Translations under genes and position numbers: made by a program
NCBI GenBank assembly: GCA_964415365.1
Contig: CAYPYW010000021.1
Span: 1 to 40,106 of the forward strand
Direction of reading: 5' to 3'
Source of the DNA: Hydromicrobium sp964415365
GTDB lineage: Bacteria > Actinomycetota > Humimicrobiia > Humimicrobiales > Humimicrobiaceae
DNA length: 40,106 nucleotides
Notes under the pieces: generated by a model
What the model was told of the DNA's origin: nothing
Database searches by the model: none
The model's input: only the letters and a program-made list of their open reading frames with translations
Shown here: in pieces, positions 24,165 through 32,241 of the stretch
How the letters are laid out: every line of letters begins with the position of its first letter
How positions within the stretch are numbered: the stretch's first letter is position 1

Positions 24165-25109
24165 TTATGGAAGAAAATCCATAGGGTTATTAGGAACACC
24201 ATTTACTAAAACTTCATAATGCAGATGAGAACCTGTACTGTTTCCAGTATTCCCCATTGTTCCTATTATATCATCCTTCTTTACTTCATCTCCAACACTG
24301 ACATTAATTTTACTGAGATGAGCATAAACCGTAGTATACCCGAATCCGTGATAAATTATAATTTTCCTGCCATAACTCCCATGCCAGCCCGCATAAATCA
24401 CTACCCCACTGGCAGTTGCATGGATGTTGGTACCAATACTATTGGCAATGTCCAGCCCTTTATGCCTGTAACCACCTCTTCTTTCTCCAAAAGTGGATGT
24501 AATATCTCCGTATGTAGGCCAGATGTTAGGAGTATGTTCCATCAGGTATATATGGTCTTCCATATTCTGCTTATCGCGGGATAATATCTCTGACATTTCA
24601 GGAGCTTTAGCAAGGAGATCATCCAGCAAAGCATCTATATCATCCAGTTCCTCTTCCTGGTCACTAATATAGTAATAAATTTCATTGGGGTCTTCTTCAA
24701 GTTCAATATCAGAGCTCAAATCTGCAACATAAACCGCAACTTCTTCGGCATATCCACCTTTTCCGGTAATATCTCTGACCATACGGTCAAGATCTTCTAC
24801 TTCATTCAAATAACTTTCCAGAATTTTTGTCTTTGTTTCTATTCCCTTAGTTTTCTTTTCAAGGTTTGCCAGTTCTACCTCTTTATAATTAACCTTATAC
24901 TCAACTCTTTCAAGTTCAGCTATTTTCTCACTTAATTTCTGGCGGGTAAGAAACAGATCTGAAACCAATATAACAGCAGAGGCTATTATTATTACAAATA
25001 CGATAAATAATAATCTTAAAAGGTTATGGGTGATTTTTACTTTTCTTACTCTTGATTTGGCATCCGACAAAATCAGTAGAGTAAAAGACTTATGCTTTTT
25101 ATCCTCCAT
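24165..25109 (-). CDS. Membrane-anchored M23 peptidase (murein hydrolase)
   Basis: The protein of about 314 residues has a short cytoplasmic N-terminus, one membrane span (about 30-50), a coiled-coil region (about 55-125) and a C-terminal LytM/M23 domain (about 210-310). The zinc-site residues are visible in HKGLDIA (His and Asp) and in the SHLHYEV motif, with the intermediate VYAHLSK. Such enzymes cut peptide cross-links in peptidoglycan or, when partly inactive, activate amidases. All usual metal ligands seem present, so activity is likely. I place the start at ATG 25109, because the longer reading begins with a TTG lacking a ribosome site. Confidence 0.92.
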   Translation of the reverse strand: MEDKKHKSFTLLILSDAKSRVRKVKITHNLLRLLFIVFVIIIASAVILVSDLFLTRQKLSEKIAELERVEYKVNYKEVELANLEKKTKGIETKTKILESYLNEVEDLDRMVRDITGKGGYAEEVAVYVADLSSDIELEEDPNEIYYYISDQEEELDDIDALLDDLLAKAPEMSEILSRDKQNMEDHIYLMEHTPNIWPTYGDITSTFGERRGGYRHKGLDIANSIGTNIHATASGVVIYAGWHGSYGRKIIIYHGFGYTTVYAHLSKINVSVGDEVKKDDIIGTMGNTGNSTGSHLHYEVLVNGVPNNPMDFLP

Positions 25110-25247
25110 AAACAAATCAATCTGATTTTAAAATTAGGTATAATATTATAACCTATAAATATATTATGGAAAACCTTTTTATTTAAATTTTTTATACAAA
25201 TATTAGATACAGCGGGAGCACAGATAGAAGACATCTGACATTTCGTT

Positions 25248-26273
25248 CTAATCTTCCATCATAAATTTGTAAGTAGCTGTATTATTAGTTGTAAGCACCT
25301 CGTCAGGTACAGGGCCAACAGTTATTTTCAATTCGCATTTTCTGCCAGGATAAGCAGTGAACCCCGATATGGTCACTACCTTCTGTTCTGAAGGGTTTAT
25401 TGATTCAATAACATACTCTTTTTCTTCAGAAATATTGTCCTCAGTCATATATTCCATAACCACTCTTACATCACTTTCTGAAATATTACCCTGATTTTGT
25501 ATGGTGACAGCCACACTGATTTCAGATCCATTAGCCAATATCAAATAGTCACCCTGCTCATTAAGAACCTGGGGATGAAATTCTATACTGTCACCAATAA
25601 CTGCTACACCCCTTCTCTCCTGCAGTTCGGTTACAGTTTTAATTTCTGAAATAAATCCCATAACATTCTGGGTATTAGTCAGATTTCTATCTTTAAGAAT
25701 TACCGAATCAATTATAGTCAGATTATTTATTCCCAGTATTTCTCCGGACTCTTTTAACTTATCCTGAAAATATAAATATATTTCATCACTCATAAACATA
25801 TATAAAAAAGTATTTGTTATCTGAGTAGTGGATATATCCACATCCAGATCCTGCAATGCATTAAATAAGGCCGGTCTGAAATCCTCATAGGCTCTATTTC
25901 TAATCTCAAAAACCAACTCCAGATATCCCTGCGCAACTTCAAAAAATTCAGGGGGATTTAATTCTTTGCTATTTTCTAAAATTACCTTGCTCTCCTCTAT
26001 TATCTCCATAAGTTCGCTATCCAGATCTTCCCGGGATAATTCCTTTGCTCTATCCATTGTATTAAAAAATTTATAAGAGACCTTATTGGATTGCTGAACC
26101 AGGACCGAAATGGAGTTTACATAATCAGAAATAGTTAATCTTTCCACATCAGTTAGCTCTTTCCTACTAGCCTCGCAACTCCACAAACCAGAAAGCCAGC
26201 TTACTATTACCACAGCAATTATAATCATTACTATCAGAGTTATGATTGTTTCTCTTCTGCCTCTTCTTTCCAA
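25248..26273 (-). CDS. Membrane-anchored protein with C-terminal CARDB-like domain
   Basis: The 341-residue protein has one N-terminal membrane span (about 10-30) followed by a charged extracytoplasmic region. Residues 45-200 are mainly helical with no family that I recognise. Residues 235-341 form a beta domain of CARDB type: VAVTIQNQGNISESDV, the central EKEYVIESINP strand and the closing TTNNTATYKF. CARDB domains are adhesion-like modules in secreted or surface proteins. No enzyme motif is visible. The gene lies between ychF and the M23 peptidase gene in the same orientation, which may hint at a cell-envelope role. Confidence 0.7.
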   Translation of the reverse strand: MERRGRRETIITLIVMIIIAVVIVSWLSGLWSCEASRKELTDVERLTISDYVNSISVLVQQSNKVSYKFFNTMDRAKELSREDLDSELMEIIEESKVILENSKELNPPEFFEVAQGYLELVFEIRNRAYEDFRPALFNALQDLDVDISTTQITNTFLYMFMSDEIYLYFQDKLKESGEILGINNLTIIDSVILKDRNLTNTQNVMGFISEIKTVTELQERRGVAVIGDSIEFHPQVLNEQGDYLILANGSEISVAVTIQNQGNISESDVRVVMEYMTEDNISEEKEYVIESINPSEQKVVTISGFTAYPGRKCELKITVGPVPDEVLTTNNTATYKFMMED

Positions 26274-26362
26274 AAATGCCCTTTCTGGCTAATAGAAATA
26301 AAGATTTTAACTATTTACAAAGACTAAAACACATTATACAAATGAATATTGGAAAACTCAAT

Positions 26363-27460
26363 TTATACGCTGAATTTAAACAGAGCAACATCCCCGTCTT
26401 TCATTATGTAATCCTTTCCCTCGCGACGGACAAGCCCTTTTTCTTTTGCTTCTGTATATGAACCAATATTTATAAGAGTGTCATAATCTATTACTTCAAC
26501 ACATACAAACCCCTTCTGGAAGTCCGTATGGATTTTGCCTGCAGCTTCCGGTGCTCTGGTTCCTTCTCTAATAGTCCATGCTCTGACTTCCGGAAGTTTT
26601 ATAGTTAAAAAACTTATAAGCCCCAGCAGCTTGTAACAGGCTTTTATTAACTTATCCATGCCGGACATAGGAATACCAAGACCAGTCATAAATAGTTCCC
26701 TCTCTCCGGGATCCAGCTGTATTATTTCTTCCTCAATTTTGGCACTTACTACTATTACTTCCGATTTTTCCCCGGAAGCATATTGCAGGAGCTCCTTCAC
26801 GTTTGCCAGGCTCTCCATATCCTTCCCCATATCAGCTTCATCTACATTGGCAGCGTATATAACCGGCTTGCCGGAAAGCAAAAAAAGCTCATCTATAATT
26901 ACTTTCTCTTCATCGCTGAGCTCCATATTTCGCAGGGGAATTCCCTTACCCAATTCTTCTTTTACTTTCCTGAGCAACTCATATTCAGTTATATACTTTT
27001 TCTCTCCACTTTTTGCCATCCTCTGCGTCCTATCAATTCTTTTTTCTACGCTTTCCAGATCAGCGAGAATCAGCTCCATGTTTACCACCTCGACATCTCT
27101 TACCGGTTCTATATCTGAATATACATGCGATACATTTTCATCTCTGAAGCACCTTACAACATGAACAATAGCATCCACCTCACGAATGTGAGACAGGAAT
27201 TTATTCCCCAGACCTTCACCCTGACTTGCACCTTTTACCAGTCCTGCTATATCCACAAATTCAATAACAGTGGGGATAACCCTTTCCGGCTCGACTATTC
27301 TGGCCAATTCTTCAAGTCTGCTGTCCGGAACCGGTACTGTTGCAATGTTTGGCTCTATAGTACAAAAGGGATAATTTGAAGCTTCTGCGCATGCCGCAGT
27401 TATAGCATTAAACAGTGTACTTTTACCAACATTAGGAAGACCTATTAGTCCTAGTTTAAT
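26363..27460 (-). CDS. ychF: Ribosome-binding ATPase YchF, apparent AUU start
   Basis: The full frame gives 365 residues, the normal YchF length. The N-terminus reads KLGLIGLPNVGKST (P-loop), then NYPFCTIEPN and FVDIAGLVKGASQGEGLGN (switch II/G3). The TGS domain closes with GKIHTDFQKGFVCVEVI. YchF is an Obg-like P-loop protein that binds ATP and ribosomes. Between the in-frame stop TGA (27484-27482) and the P-loop there is no ATG, GTG or TTG. The codons are AAT CAA AAT AGG AGC TTA ATA ATT AAA. A perfect AGGAG (27472-27468) lies seven bases before ATT (27460-27458), so AUU is the best start. ATA four bases from AGGAG is less likely, and the first ATG downstream would remove the P-loop. A base-call error is the main alternative. 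Confidence 0.93.
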   Translation of the reverse strand: MKLGLIGLPNVGKSTLFNAITAACAEASNYPFCTIEPNIATVPVPDSRLEELARIVEPERVIPTVIEFVDIAGLVKGASQGEGLGNKFLSHIREVDAIVHVVRCFRDENVSHVYSDIEPVRDVEVVNMELILADLESVEKRIDRTQRMAKSGEKKYITEYELLRKVKEELGKGIPLRNMELSDEEKVIIDELFLLSGKPVIYAANVDEADMGKDMESLANVKELLQYASGEKSEVIVVSAKIEEEIIQLDPGERELFMTGLGIPMSGMDKLIKACYKLLGLISFLTIKLPEVRAWTIREGTRAPEAAGKIHTDFQKGFVCVEVIDYDTLINIGSYTEAKEKGLVRREGKDYIMKDGDVALFKFSV

Positions 27461-27558
27461 TATTAAGCTCCTATTTTGATTTTCAAGATATTTATTTTAA
27501 AATCCGAAAGAATTTGGGCAATAAATCAATTTATTTTACAATTACTTTTCTTAATTCT

Positions 27559-28143
27559 TTAACCCTTTTCCAGCAATTTTCTTATTTCCTTCAGTTCTTG
27601 TAATATATCTTCAAAAATTAAAACTTTACCTATAGGTACACTTTCTTCTTTTGATTCCTCTCTTCTTGCTACAAGATAAGTTGAATCTTTTACCTTTTCT
27701 ATAATTGTATTCCTTACTTCTTCAAGTTTTCTTATTCCATTTATTTTAAGCTCGGCTTTTTCTCCCTGTTTTCCGCCAGCACCTGCCGTCTGTACATGGA
27801 TAGTCCCGATATTGTAATACCTCTGTAGCGGTCCCTGGGTTATATCTACATTAGTTATCTTTGAATATGGAACAGTAACATGTTTCTTCCATACCACTCC
27901 ACCCTTCATCTTGACCCCTTCATCATCAATATAATATTCAAGAGCATGGAAGGCAGCCGGAATCCATATAATTACAGGAATCATAATTACAATCCAGCCC
28001 AAAATCGAAACTCCCACAACCTGCACACTGACCTCAATTGAGAGAACAGCCAAAAATATTATTCCCAGTACAAGTAAAATCGCCCAGGTTATAATCCACA
28101 GTATTTTTAATTCTTTTTCTGGTTTTAATTTAACTGTATCCAT
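27559..28143 (-). CDS. Bacterial PH-domain (DUF304/YdbS-type) membrane protein
   Basis: The 194-residue protein has two close membrane spans (about 14-35 and 42-67) followed by a soluble bacterial pleckstrin-homology domain of YdbS type (about 70-155). The domain contains YYIDDEGVKMKGGV, the VPYSKITNVDITQGPLQRY motif and an IGTIHVQTAG strand, all typical of this family. The C-terminal tail (about 165-194) is charged and helical. Its function is not established; YdbS-like proteins are usually membrane-associated and of unknown role. It lies about 100 bases upstream of ychF on the same strand. Confidence 0.87.
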   Translation of the reverse strand: MDTVKLKPEKELKILWIITWAILLVLGIIFLAVLSIEVSVQVVGVSILGWIVIMIPVIIWIPAAFHALEYYIDDEGVKMKGGVVWKKHVTVPYSKITNVDITQGPLQRYYNIGTIHVQTAGAGGKQGEKAELKINGIRKLEEVRNTIIEKVKDSTYLVARREESKEESVPIGKVLIFEDILQELKEIRKLLEKG

Positions 28144-28310
28144 TTCAACCCATCCTTAAATGTCTGTTAATAAAGACAATAATTTTAACATCAATTGAAT
28201 TTATGTATAAACTTCAGTAATAATACCATAAGAGCAGCTACATTAAAAAATTATACAAAGGATAAGGATTAAAAAATAATCTTCAACAGCTTTACGTTTC
28301 TCTATATCTT

Positions 28311-29227
28311 CTATATCCCCTCTTTTTGGAGCAGCATCTTCAGATTTCTCGGTATCACACTAGTATAATCCTCCAGGCTCAGAAGGTTTATCTTATCCGT
28401 AATCGCTGACGGAAGCTTTTCGGCTGGTAGGTCCTGAAGTAAAATTTCAGTTTCCTCTGCAGTAAATTCTTCTACATCTTCAATCCAGTCAACAAAAGGT
28501 TTATTATGCGGGCACACAATCTGGCATTTCATACAACCAACCAAGCAATTGTGCGACTGTGGTTTAACCCATGCCGGAAAATTTCCCGGTTCTTCGTTAA
28601 AAAAAGTCAAGCACCGTTCCGCATTGATTAAAAAACGTTTGGAACTTATAGCTCCGGTAGGACAATTTCTTAAACAAGCTTCACATTCCAGGCAATCTTC
28701 CAGTTCCTTCTTTTCATGCCAGTTCTTATAGCCACAACTGATGTTTGAGTAAAAAGAGGATAAATGAAAAAAACTGCCAAAATCCCGGATATAAGAGATA
28801 TTATTCCTTCCATACCGGCTTAATCCACTGTAAGCAGCTATTAATTTTTCCGGCAGCCTGGCAGGCAGAACCATATATCCTGTACCCTCCAGATAACAAT
28901 CAAGGATTCCCTTGATTTCTTGATCTATTCTTCCATGACCTACGTATGTAGGCGGAATTACAGTGGAAAAAGTTTGTTTTTAATATTAAAATGTATCCTG
29001 TTCTGGGGTCTTGGAGCAGCCACAATTATCACAGATTCTGGTTTAAAGGAATCCTTTTCAATATCAAATGAGAAATTACTCAGATACAAATTATATATTG
29101 CTTCGCCAATATATTTATCTTCATAGAGTCCATTAATTTCATCTTCAAGCTCTTTTAACCTGCCAAAAGGAATAATCCCAGCTCTGTAATTATATTTTCT
29201 CAAAAAGTTATTTAAACCTTCAATCAA
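28311..29227 (-). pseudogene. QueG-like 4Fe-4S protein, split by a one-base frameshift
   Basis: Two minus-strand frames, 29227-28958 and the one ending at 28311, together make one protein of about 305 residues related to epoxyqueuosine reductase (QueG) and other double-cluster Fe-S proteins. The first frame holds the N-terminus, including VIIVAAPRPQNR. The second holds SRYGRNNISYI and two 4Fe-4S motifs, CLECEACLRNCP and CLVGCMKCQIVCPHNKP. The break is in a run of five T near 28970-28980 on the minus strand; a sixth T would join the frames as KLFSTVIPPTYVG. QueG reduces epoxyqueuosine to queuosine in tRNA, but the low likeness of the N-terminus leaves the substrate open. Homopolymer error in sequencing is a real alternative. 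Confidence 0.78.
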
Positions 29228-29294
29228 TGATTAATCCTTTCTATCAAAATTTAATAAGTTAGCAAATATCTCTACCGAAAAGATCAGTTAAAAA

Positions 29295-29369
29295 TGGTGG
29301 AGATGAGCGGAGTTGAACCGCCGACCTCTTGTCTGCCAGACAAGCGTTCTCCCACTGAACTACATCCCC
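29295..29369 (-). tRNA. tRNA-Ala(GGC)
   Basis: The acceptor strands are GGGGATG/CATCTCC, and they contain the G3-U70 wobble pair, the alanine identity element. Discriminator A and CCA are encoded. The anticodon stem CTTGT/ACAAG encloses loop CTGGCAG, so the anticodon is GGC. Length is 75 bases. Confidence 0.95.
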
Positions 29370-29575
29370 ACTTGCTGCTTCTCTCCACTCGGCCGGTGCG
29401 CTACTTTAAATTACGGACCCGGCCTATTGTCTCACTGTGTTTGATCGCTATAGAGCCACAGGCTTCCTTATCTTTGCTTGATCCAGTTCACTCTTTTAAA
29501 TCTCTGAAAACATGCACCTGCAGTATATCTCTAATAATATGGCTTCACAACTTTCATCATATCTATTAAATCCAC

Positions 29576-29662
29576 TGGTGGGCGAAGGGGGACTTGAACC
29601 CCCATGTCCTTGCGAACACTAGGTCCTGAACCTAGCGCGTCTGCCAATTCCGCCATTCGCCC
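29576..29662 (-). tRNA. tRNA-Leu(CAG)
   Basis: Acceptor strands GGGCGAA/TTCGCCC, discriminator A and encoded CCA are clear on the minus strand. The anticodon stem CTAGG/CCTAG encloses TTCAGGA, giving anticodon CAG for CUG codons. The class-II variable arm TGTTCGCAAGGACA folds as a hairpin, and the T arm is GGGGGTTCAAGTCCCCC. Length is 87 bases. Gene debris starts upstream of it at 29837. Confidence 0.95.
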
Positions 29663-29836
29663 AGTGATGCCTAATTTTGTCTATATTACCTGCTACTAAC
29701 TCATTGAAATTATAGTGGATATAAATATCCAGTTTAGAAGTATCGGTCATCTGACCTTCTGAATCAACTTCAATCTTATCTATAAACTGGTTATTATATT
29801 TTTCCAGTCAATATCACTTAGCTTGCTAATACCCAG

Positions 29837-30322
29837 TTACAGGCTTTTTAAAAAACCCTGTAAATTATTTATTTTCTTTTCTCTTAGCTTTTCTAATTTT
29901 TCCTTATTTTTTAACTTATATATTATACTATTAATTTGTTTTAATTCCTTTTCTTTTTCCTTTAATTTTTCTTCAATATTGCCTTTTTTTATTGATTTAG
30001 GCACATTTTCATTCATGTAAAGTTCTAACAGATTATCAATATCATTATTTATCTTATCTTTCTTGTTTTCAAATTCAATAGCTTTAAAATCATTGTTTAA
30101 AATCTTGCTGCTTTTATTTAGCATATACTTCTTCATATTATCAGGATTTAGAAGAAAATATTTTATATCATTTTTTATAATTTCTTCAATAAGTTCTTTT
30201 CTTACTGCAGCACTGCTGCAGGGTTTATTTGTTACTTCTTTTTTCTTTCCCAGATCTCCGTAATAGAATACAGTACCTTTTTTTGTAGAATATCTGCCAC
30301 CATAGATTATTAAGGATTTCAT
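29837..30322 (-). pseudogene. C-terminal remnant of a large serine recombinase
   Basis: The 161-residue frame looks like the end of a large serine recombinase. A degenerate zinc-beta-ribbon comes first (GGRYSTKKGTVFYYG, then NKPCSS, with most of the metal-binding Cys lost). It is followed by AVRKELIEEIIKNDIKYFLLNP, which fits the usual 'sv....lE..v...i..lL.np' stretch, and a long coiled coil (about 80-155). The catalytic resolvase domain and the recombinase domain are missing. An ATG at 30322 permits translation, but no activity is expected. Its place beside tRNA-Leu and tRNA-Ala suggests a former integrated element. Confidence 0.6.
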
Positions 30323-30548
30323 TTAATTCCTCTTATCACTGTTAGTGCCTATGTAATAATTCTACACAATAGTGATTCTGATATCTATTCAGTAAATACT
30401 GACAGTTTTAAAAAAATACACTTTCTTACCTGTTAATACATACATCAATCCAAGGAATAGATAGTACAGAGAGTCAAACAATTCTTTTAGGAAATCTGCA
30501 GAGAAGATAAGTCAAACACAAACCTTCCTTGTTACTCTAACTTAAAGG

Positions 30549-30680
30549 TTATACTGTTAGTTTTTTGACTGAATTTCTAATTACTAAACTTGGTTCAAAT
30601 AAAAGCTGTTTAATTTTCTTATTATAATTGTTTTCAATGCTTTCAAGCAATATTCTAACACTTTCGTTACCAATTCTTTT
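30549..30680 (-). pseudogene. C-terminal remnant of a LacI-family regulator
   Basis: In the frame shifted against the Gfo/Idh/MocA piece, the minus strand reads IGNESVRILLESIENN, then LFEPSLVIRNSVKK before a stop at 30551-30549. This is the standard end of LacI/GalR regulators ('...LLExI... l.PxLvvReS..'). Everything before it, including the DNA-binding domain, is gone. Its frame directly abuts the truncated oxidoreductase, marking a deletion junction near 30680. Confidence 0.65.
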
Positions 30681-30997
30681 AATTCAATATCCTCAACTGA
30701 AGTTGCTAGAGGTTTTTCACATAGAATATGTTTATTTCTTTTAGCTGCTTCAACAACAGGCTTAGCATGTGCAAAGTCAGGTGTTACTACTGCTACGGCA
30801 TCACATTCTACACTATCAAGCATTTTTTCATAGTTAGAAAAATATTTTACATTAAATTCCTGTGCTAAATCTTTAGCCCTTTTTTCAGAAATATCACATA
30901 CAGCAACAAGTTCAGAAAGATGATGATTTGAATATATCTTTGCGTGAGCTTTTCCCCAACTACCCGCACCAATTATCGCTACTCTTAATTTATCCAT
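30584..30997 (-). pseudogene. Gfo/Idh/MocA oxidoreductase, N-terminal fragment
   Basis: The first 103 or so residues are the NAD(P)-binding Rossmann half of a Gfo/Idh/MocA dehydrogenase: VAIIGAGSWGKAHAKIY (residues 6-22), VAVVTPDFAHAKPVVEAA and the family motif KHILCEKPLATS (about 89-100). The enzyme should be about 340 residues long. After DIELKE the frame runs into DNA that encodes a LacI C-terminus in another frame, producing a nonsense tail. The catalytic C-terminal half is missing, so the product cannot be active. The start codon and ribosome site (AGGAGA) are intact. Confidence 0.8.
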
Positions 30998-31057
30998 TTT
31001 TCTGTCTCCTATTAATTTCTTTCCTTCTAATTTACTAAAAATATAAAAAAATATTTA

Positions 31058-31491
31058 TTAACTACCAATTGAAATTAGACCTTTAAAGAATCTTAAGAAA
31101 ATATTATTAGGGTCAAAATCTTCTTTAATTCCGCACATCAAATCCATTCCAGCCGAGCTACTCACGGTCCCTACAAAATCTTTCCGCTTAGAGCCAATAC
31201 CATGTTACCACTACTTAGGGTGCTGCCAAGTTTTTTAGTTGCCTGATATAGTTCCTTTAAGACCTTAACTCCTAAATCATACCATCCTTCCATAGTGCTT
31301 TTAGAGTTCTTTACTAAGGTTGCATGTAAGTTATCATCACCAGTATGACCATAACAAGGAATTTGAATATTGTACCTTTTAGAAATCCTGTCCAACTCCG
31401 GCATCAAATCAGGAATAGCCGATATGGGAATACAATATCCTCCAGACTCAAAGATATGTATATGCCTAAGCCAACCTTGTATAAAACGCAA
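31058..31491 (-). pseudogene. FAD-linked oxidase (GlcD-type) C-terminal remnant, frameshifted
   Basis: The frame to 31171 holds part of the C-terminal FAD-linked oxidase domain: IPDLMPELDRISKRYNI and IPCYGHTGDDNLHATLV, the family hallmark of glycolate oxidase subunit GlcD and D-lactate dehydrogenases. Near 31207 one base seems lost: GEHGIG is disrupted, and the continuation is in a second frame, SKRKDFVGT, then GIKEDFDPNNIF up to a stop at 31060-31058, which matches the normal end of the domain. The FAD-binding N-terminal two thirds are absent. This is a decayed gene of unknown original substrate. Confidence 0.75.
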
Positions 31492-31539
31492 TTATAGTAT
31501 GTTTTAAAAAAACAACATCTGCAAAATGCATTCATATTC

Positions 31540-32016
31540 TTAGGTAAAATAATGGTGATCACAGTAATTATCACCATCCATTAATGTTTTTGTTCTTTCA
31601 AATTTGATACATTTATTAAAAGCTCTAGCTAGTGGTTCATCAACTTCACAAAAAAATCTACCAATTTCTGGCTTTCCAATTGCTCTAAAGTAAGTAGCCC
31701 ATGGACAAGCTGTAAATTTGAAACGAACACTATCTTTTCTATTTTCAACAATTTTAAACTTATGACCTTGAGTAACCCCATTAACTAATAATTTAATATA
31801 TACTTTTAAATCTCGCTTTTTAAATTTTTTAAATCCTTTAATGCTTAAATCTACAATAGAATCTATAAAGGCCTTTTTTGCTAGTTTAAAACTTTCTCTT
31901 CCGTACTTTTTTCTAACTTCATCTATTATTTTTGAACTAACGATAGTAAATAATTCAATTATTAAATTTTCTGCTTCTTCAGGTGTTCTTCTTCTATCTT
32001 GCACATGATAGCCCAT
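31540..32016 (-). CDS. ATC hydrolase family (PF14196-type) protein
   Basis: The 158-residue protein ends with the block that defines the L-2-amino-thiazoline-4-carboxylic acid hydrolase family: FTACPWATYFRAIGKPEIGR (about 103-122), the EVDEPLARAFN stretch and ERTKTLMDGDNYCDHHY (about 140-156). Proteins with this domain are common in anaerobes and rarely act on ATC itself; a metal or redox role through the conserved Cys and His residues is possible. The N-terminal half is helical and charged. The gene appears intact, unlike the remnants beside it, and has GAAGGAC upstream as a ribosome site. Confidence 0.82.
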   Translation of the reverse strand: MGYHVQDRRRTPEEAENLIIELFTIVSSKIIDEVRKKYGRESFKLAKKAFIDSIVDLSIKGFKKFKKRDLKVYIKLLVNGVTQGHKFKIVENRKDSVRFKFTACPWATYFRAIGKPEIGRFFCEVDEPLARAFNKCIKFERTKTLMDGDNYCDHHYFT

Positions 32017-32241
32017 ACTTGTCCTTCTTTATAATATAATTTTAAAATTTATATTTATAATAATTCCCCTTGCCCATTTAAACTGGTTATTACCAGACTT
32101 TGTGTAACAAGTTATTGAAAAAATAAAAAACTGTTAAAACTGGAATTTAAAATAATAATAGTGTAACTACATATATTGCACACTATATAAAACATCTACT
32201 CTCCTCTATAAATTAACCTCTCACATTTTTAAAAAATTTTT

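Noticed and set aside
29294..29569. Plus-strand open frame over tRNA-Ala
   Set aside because: It is the antisense of the tRNA and has the typical false product start MVEMSGVEPPTSC.
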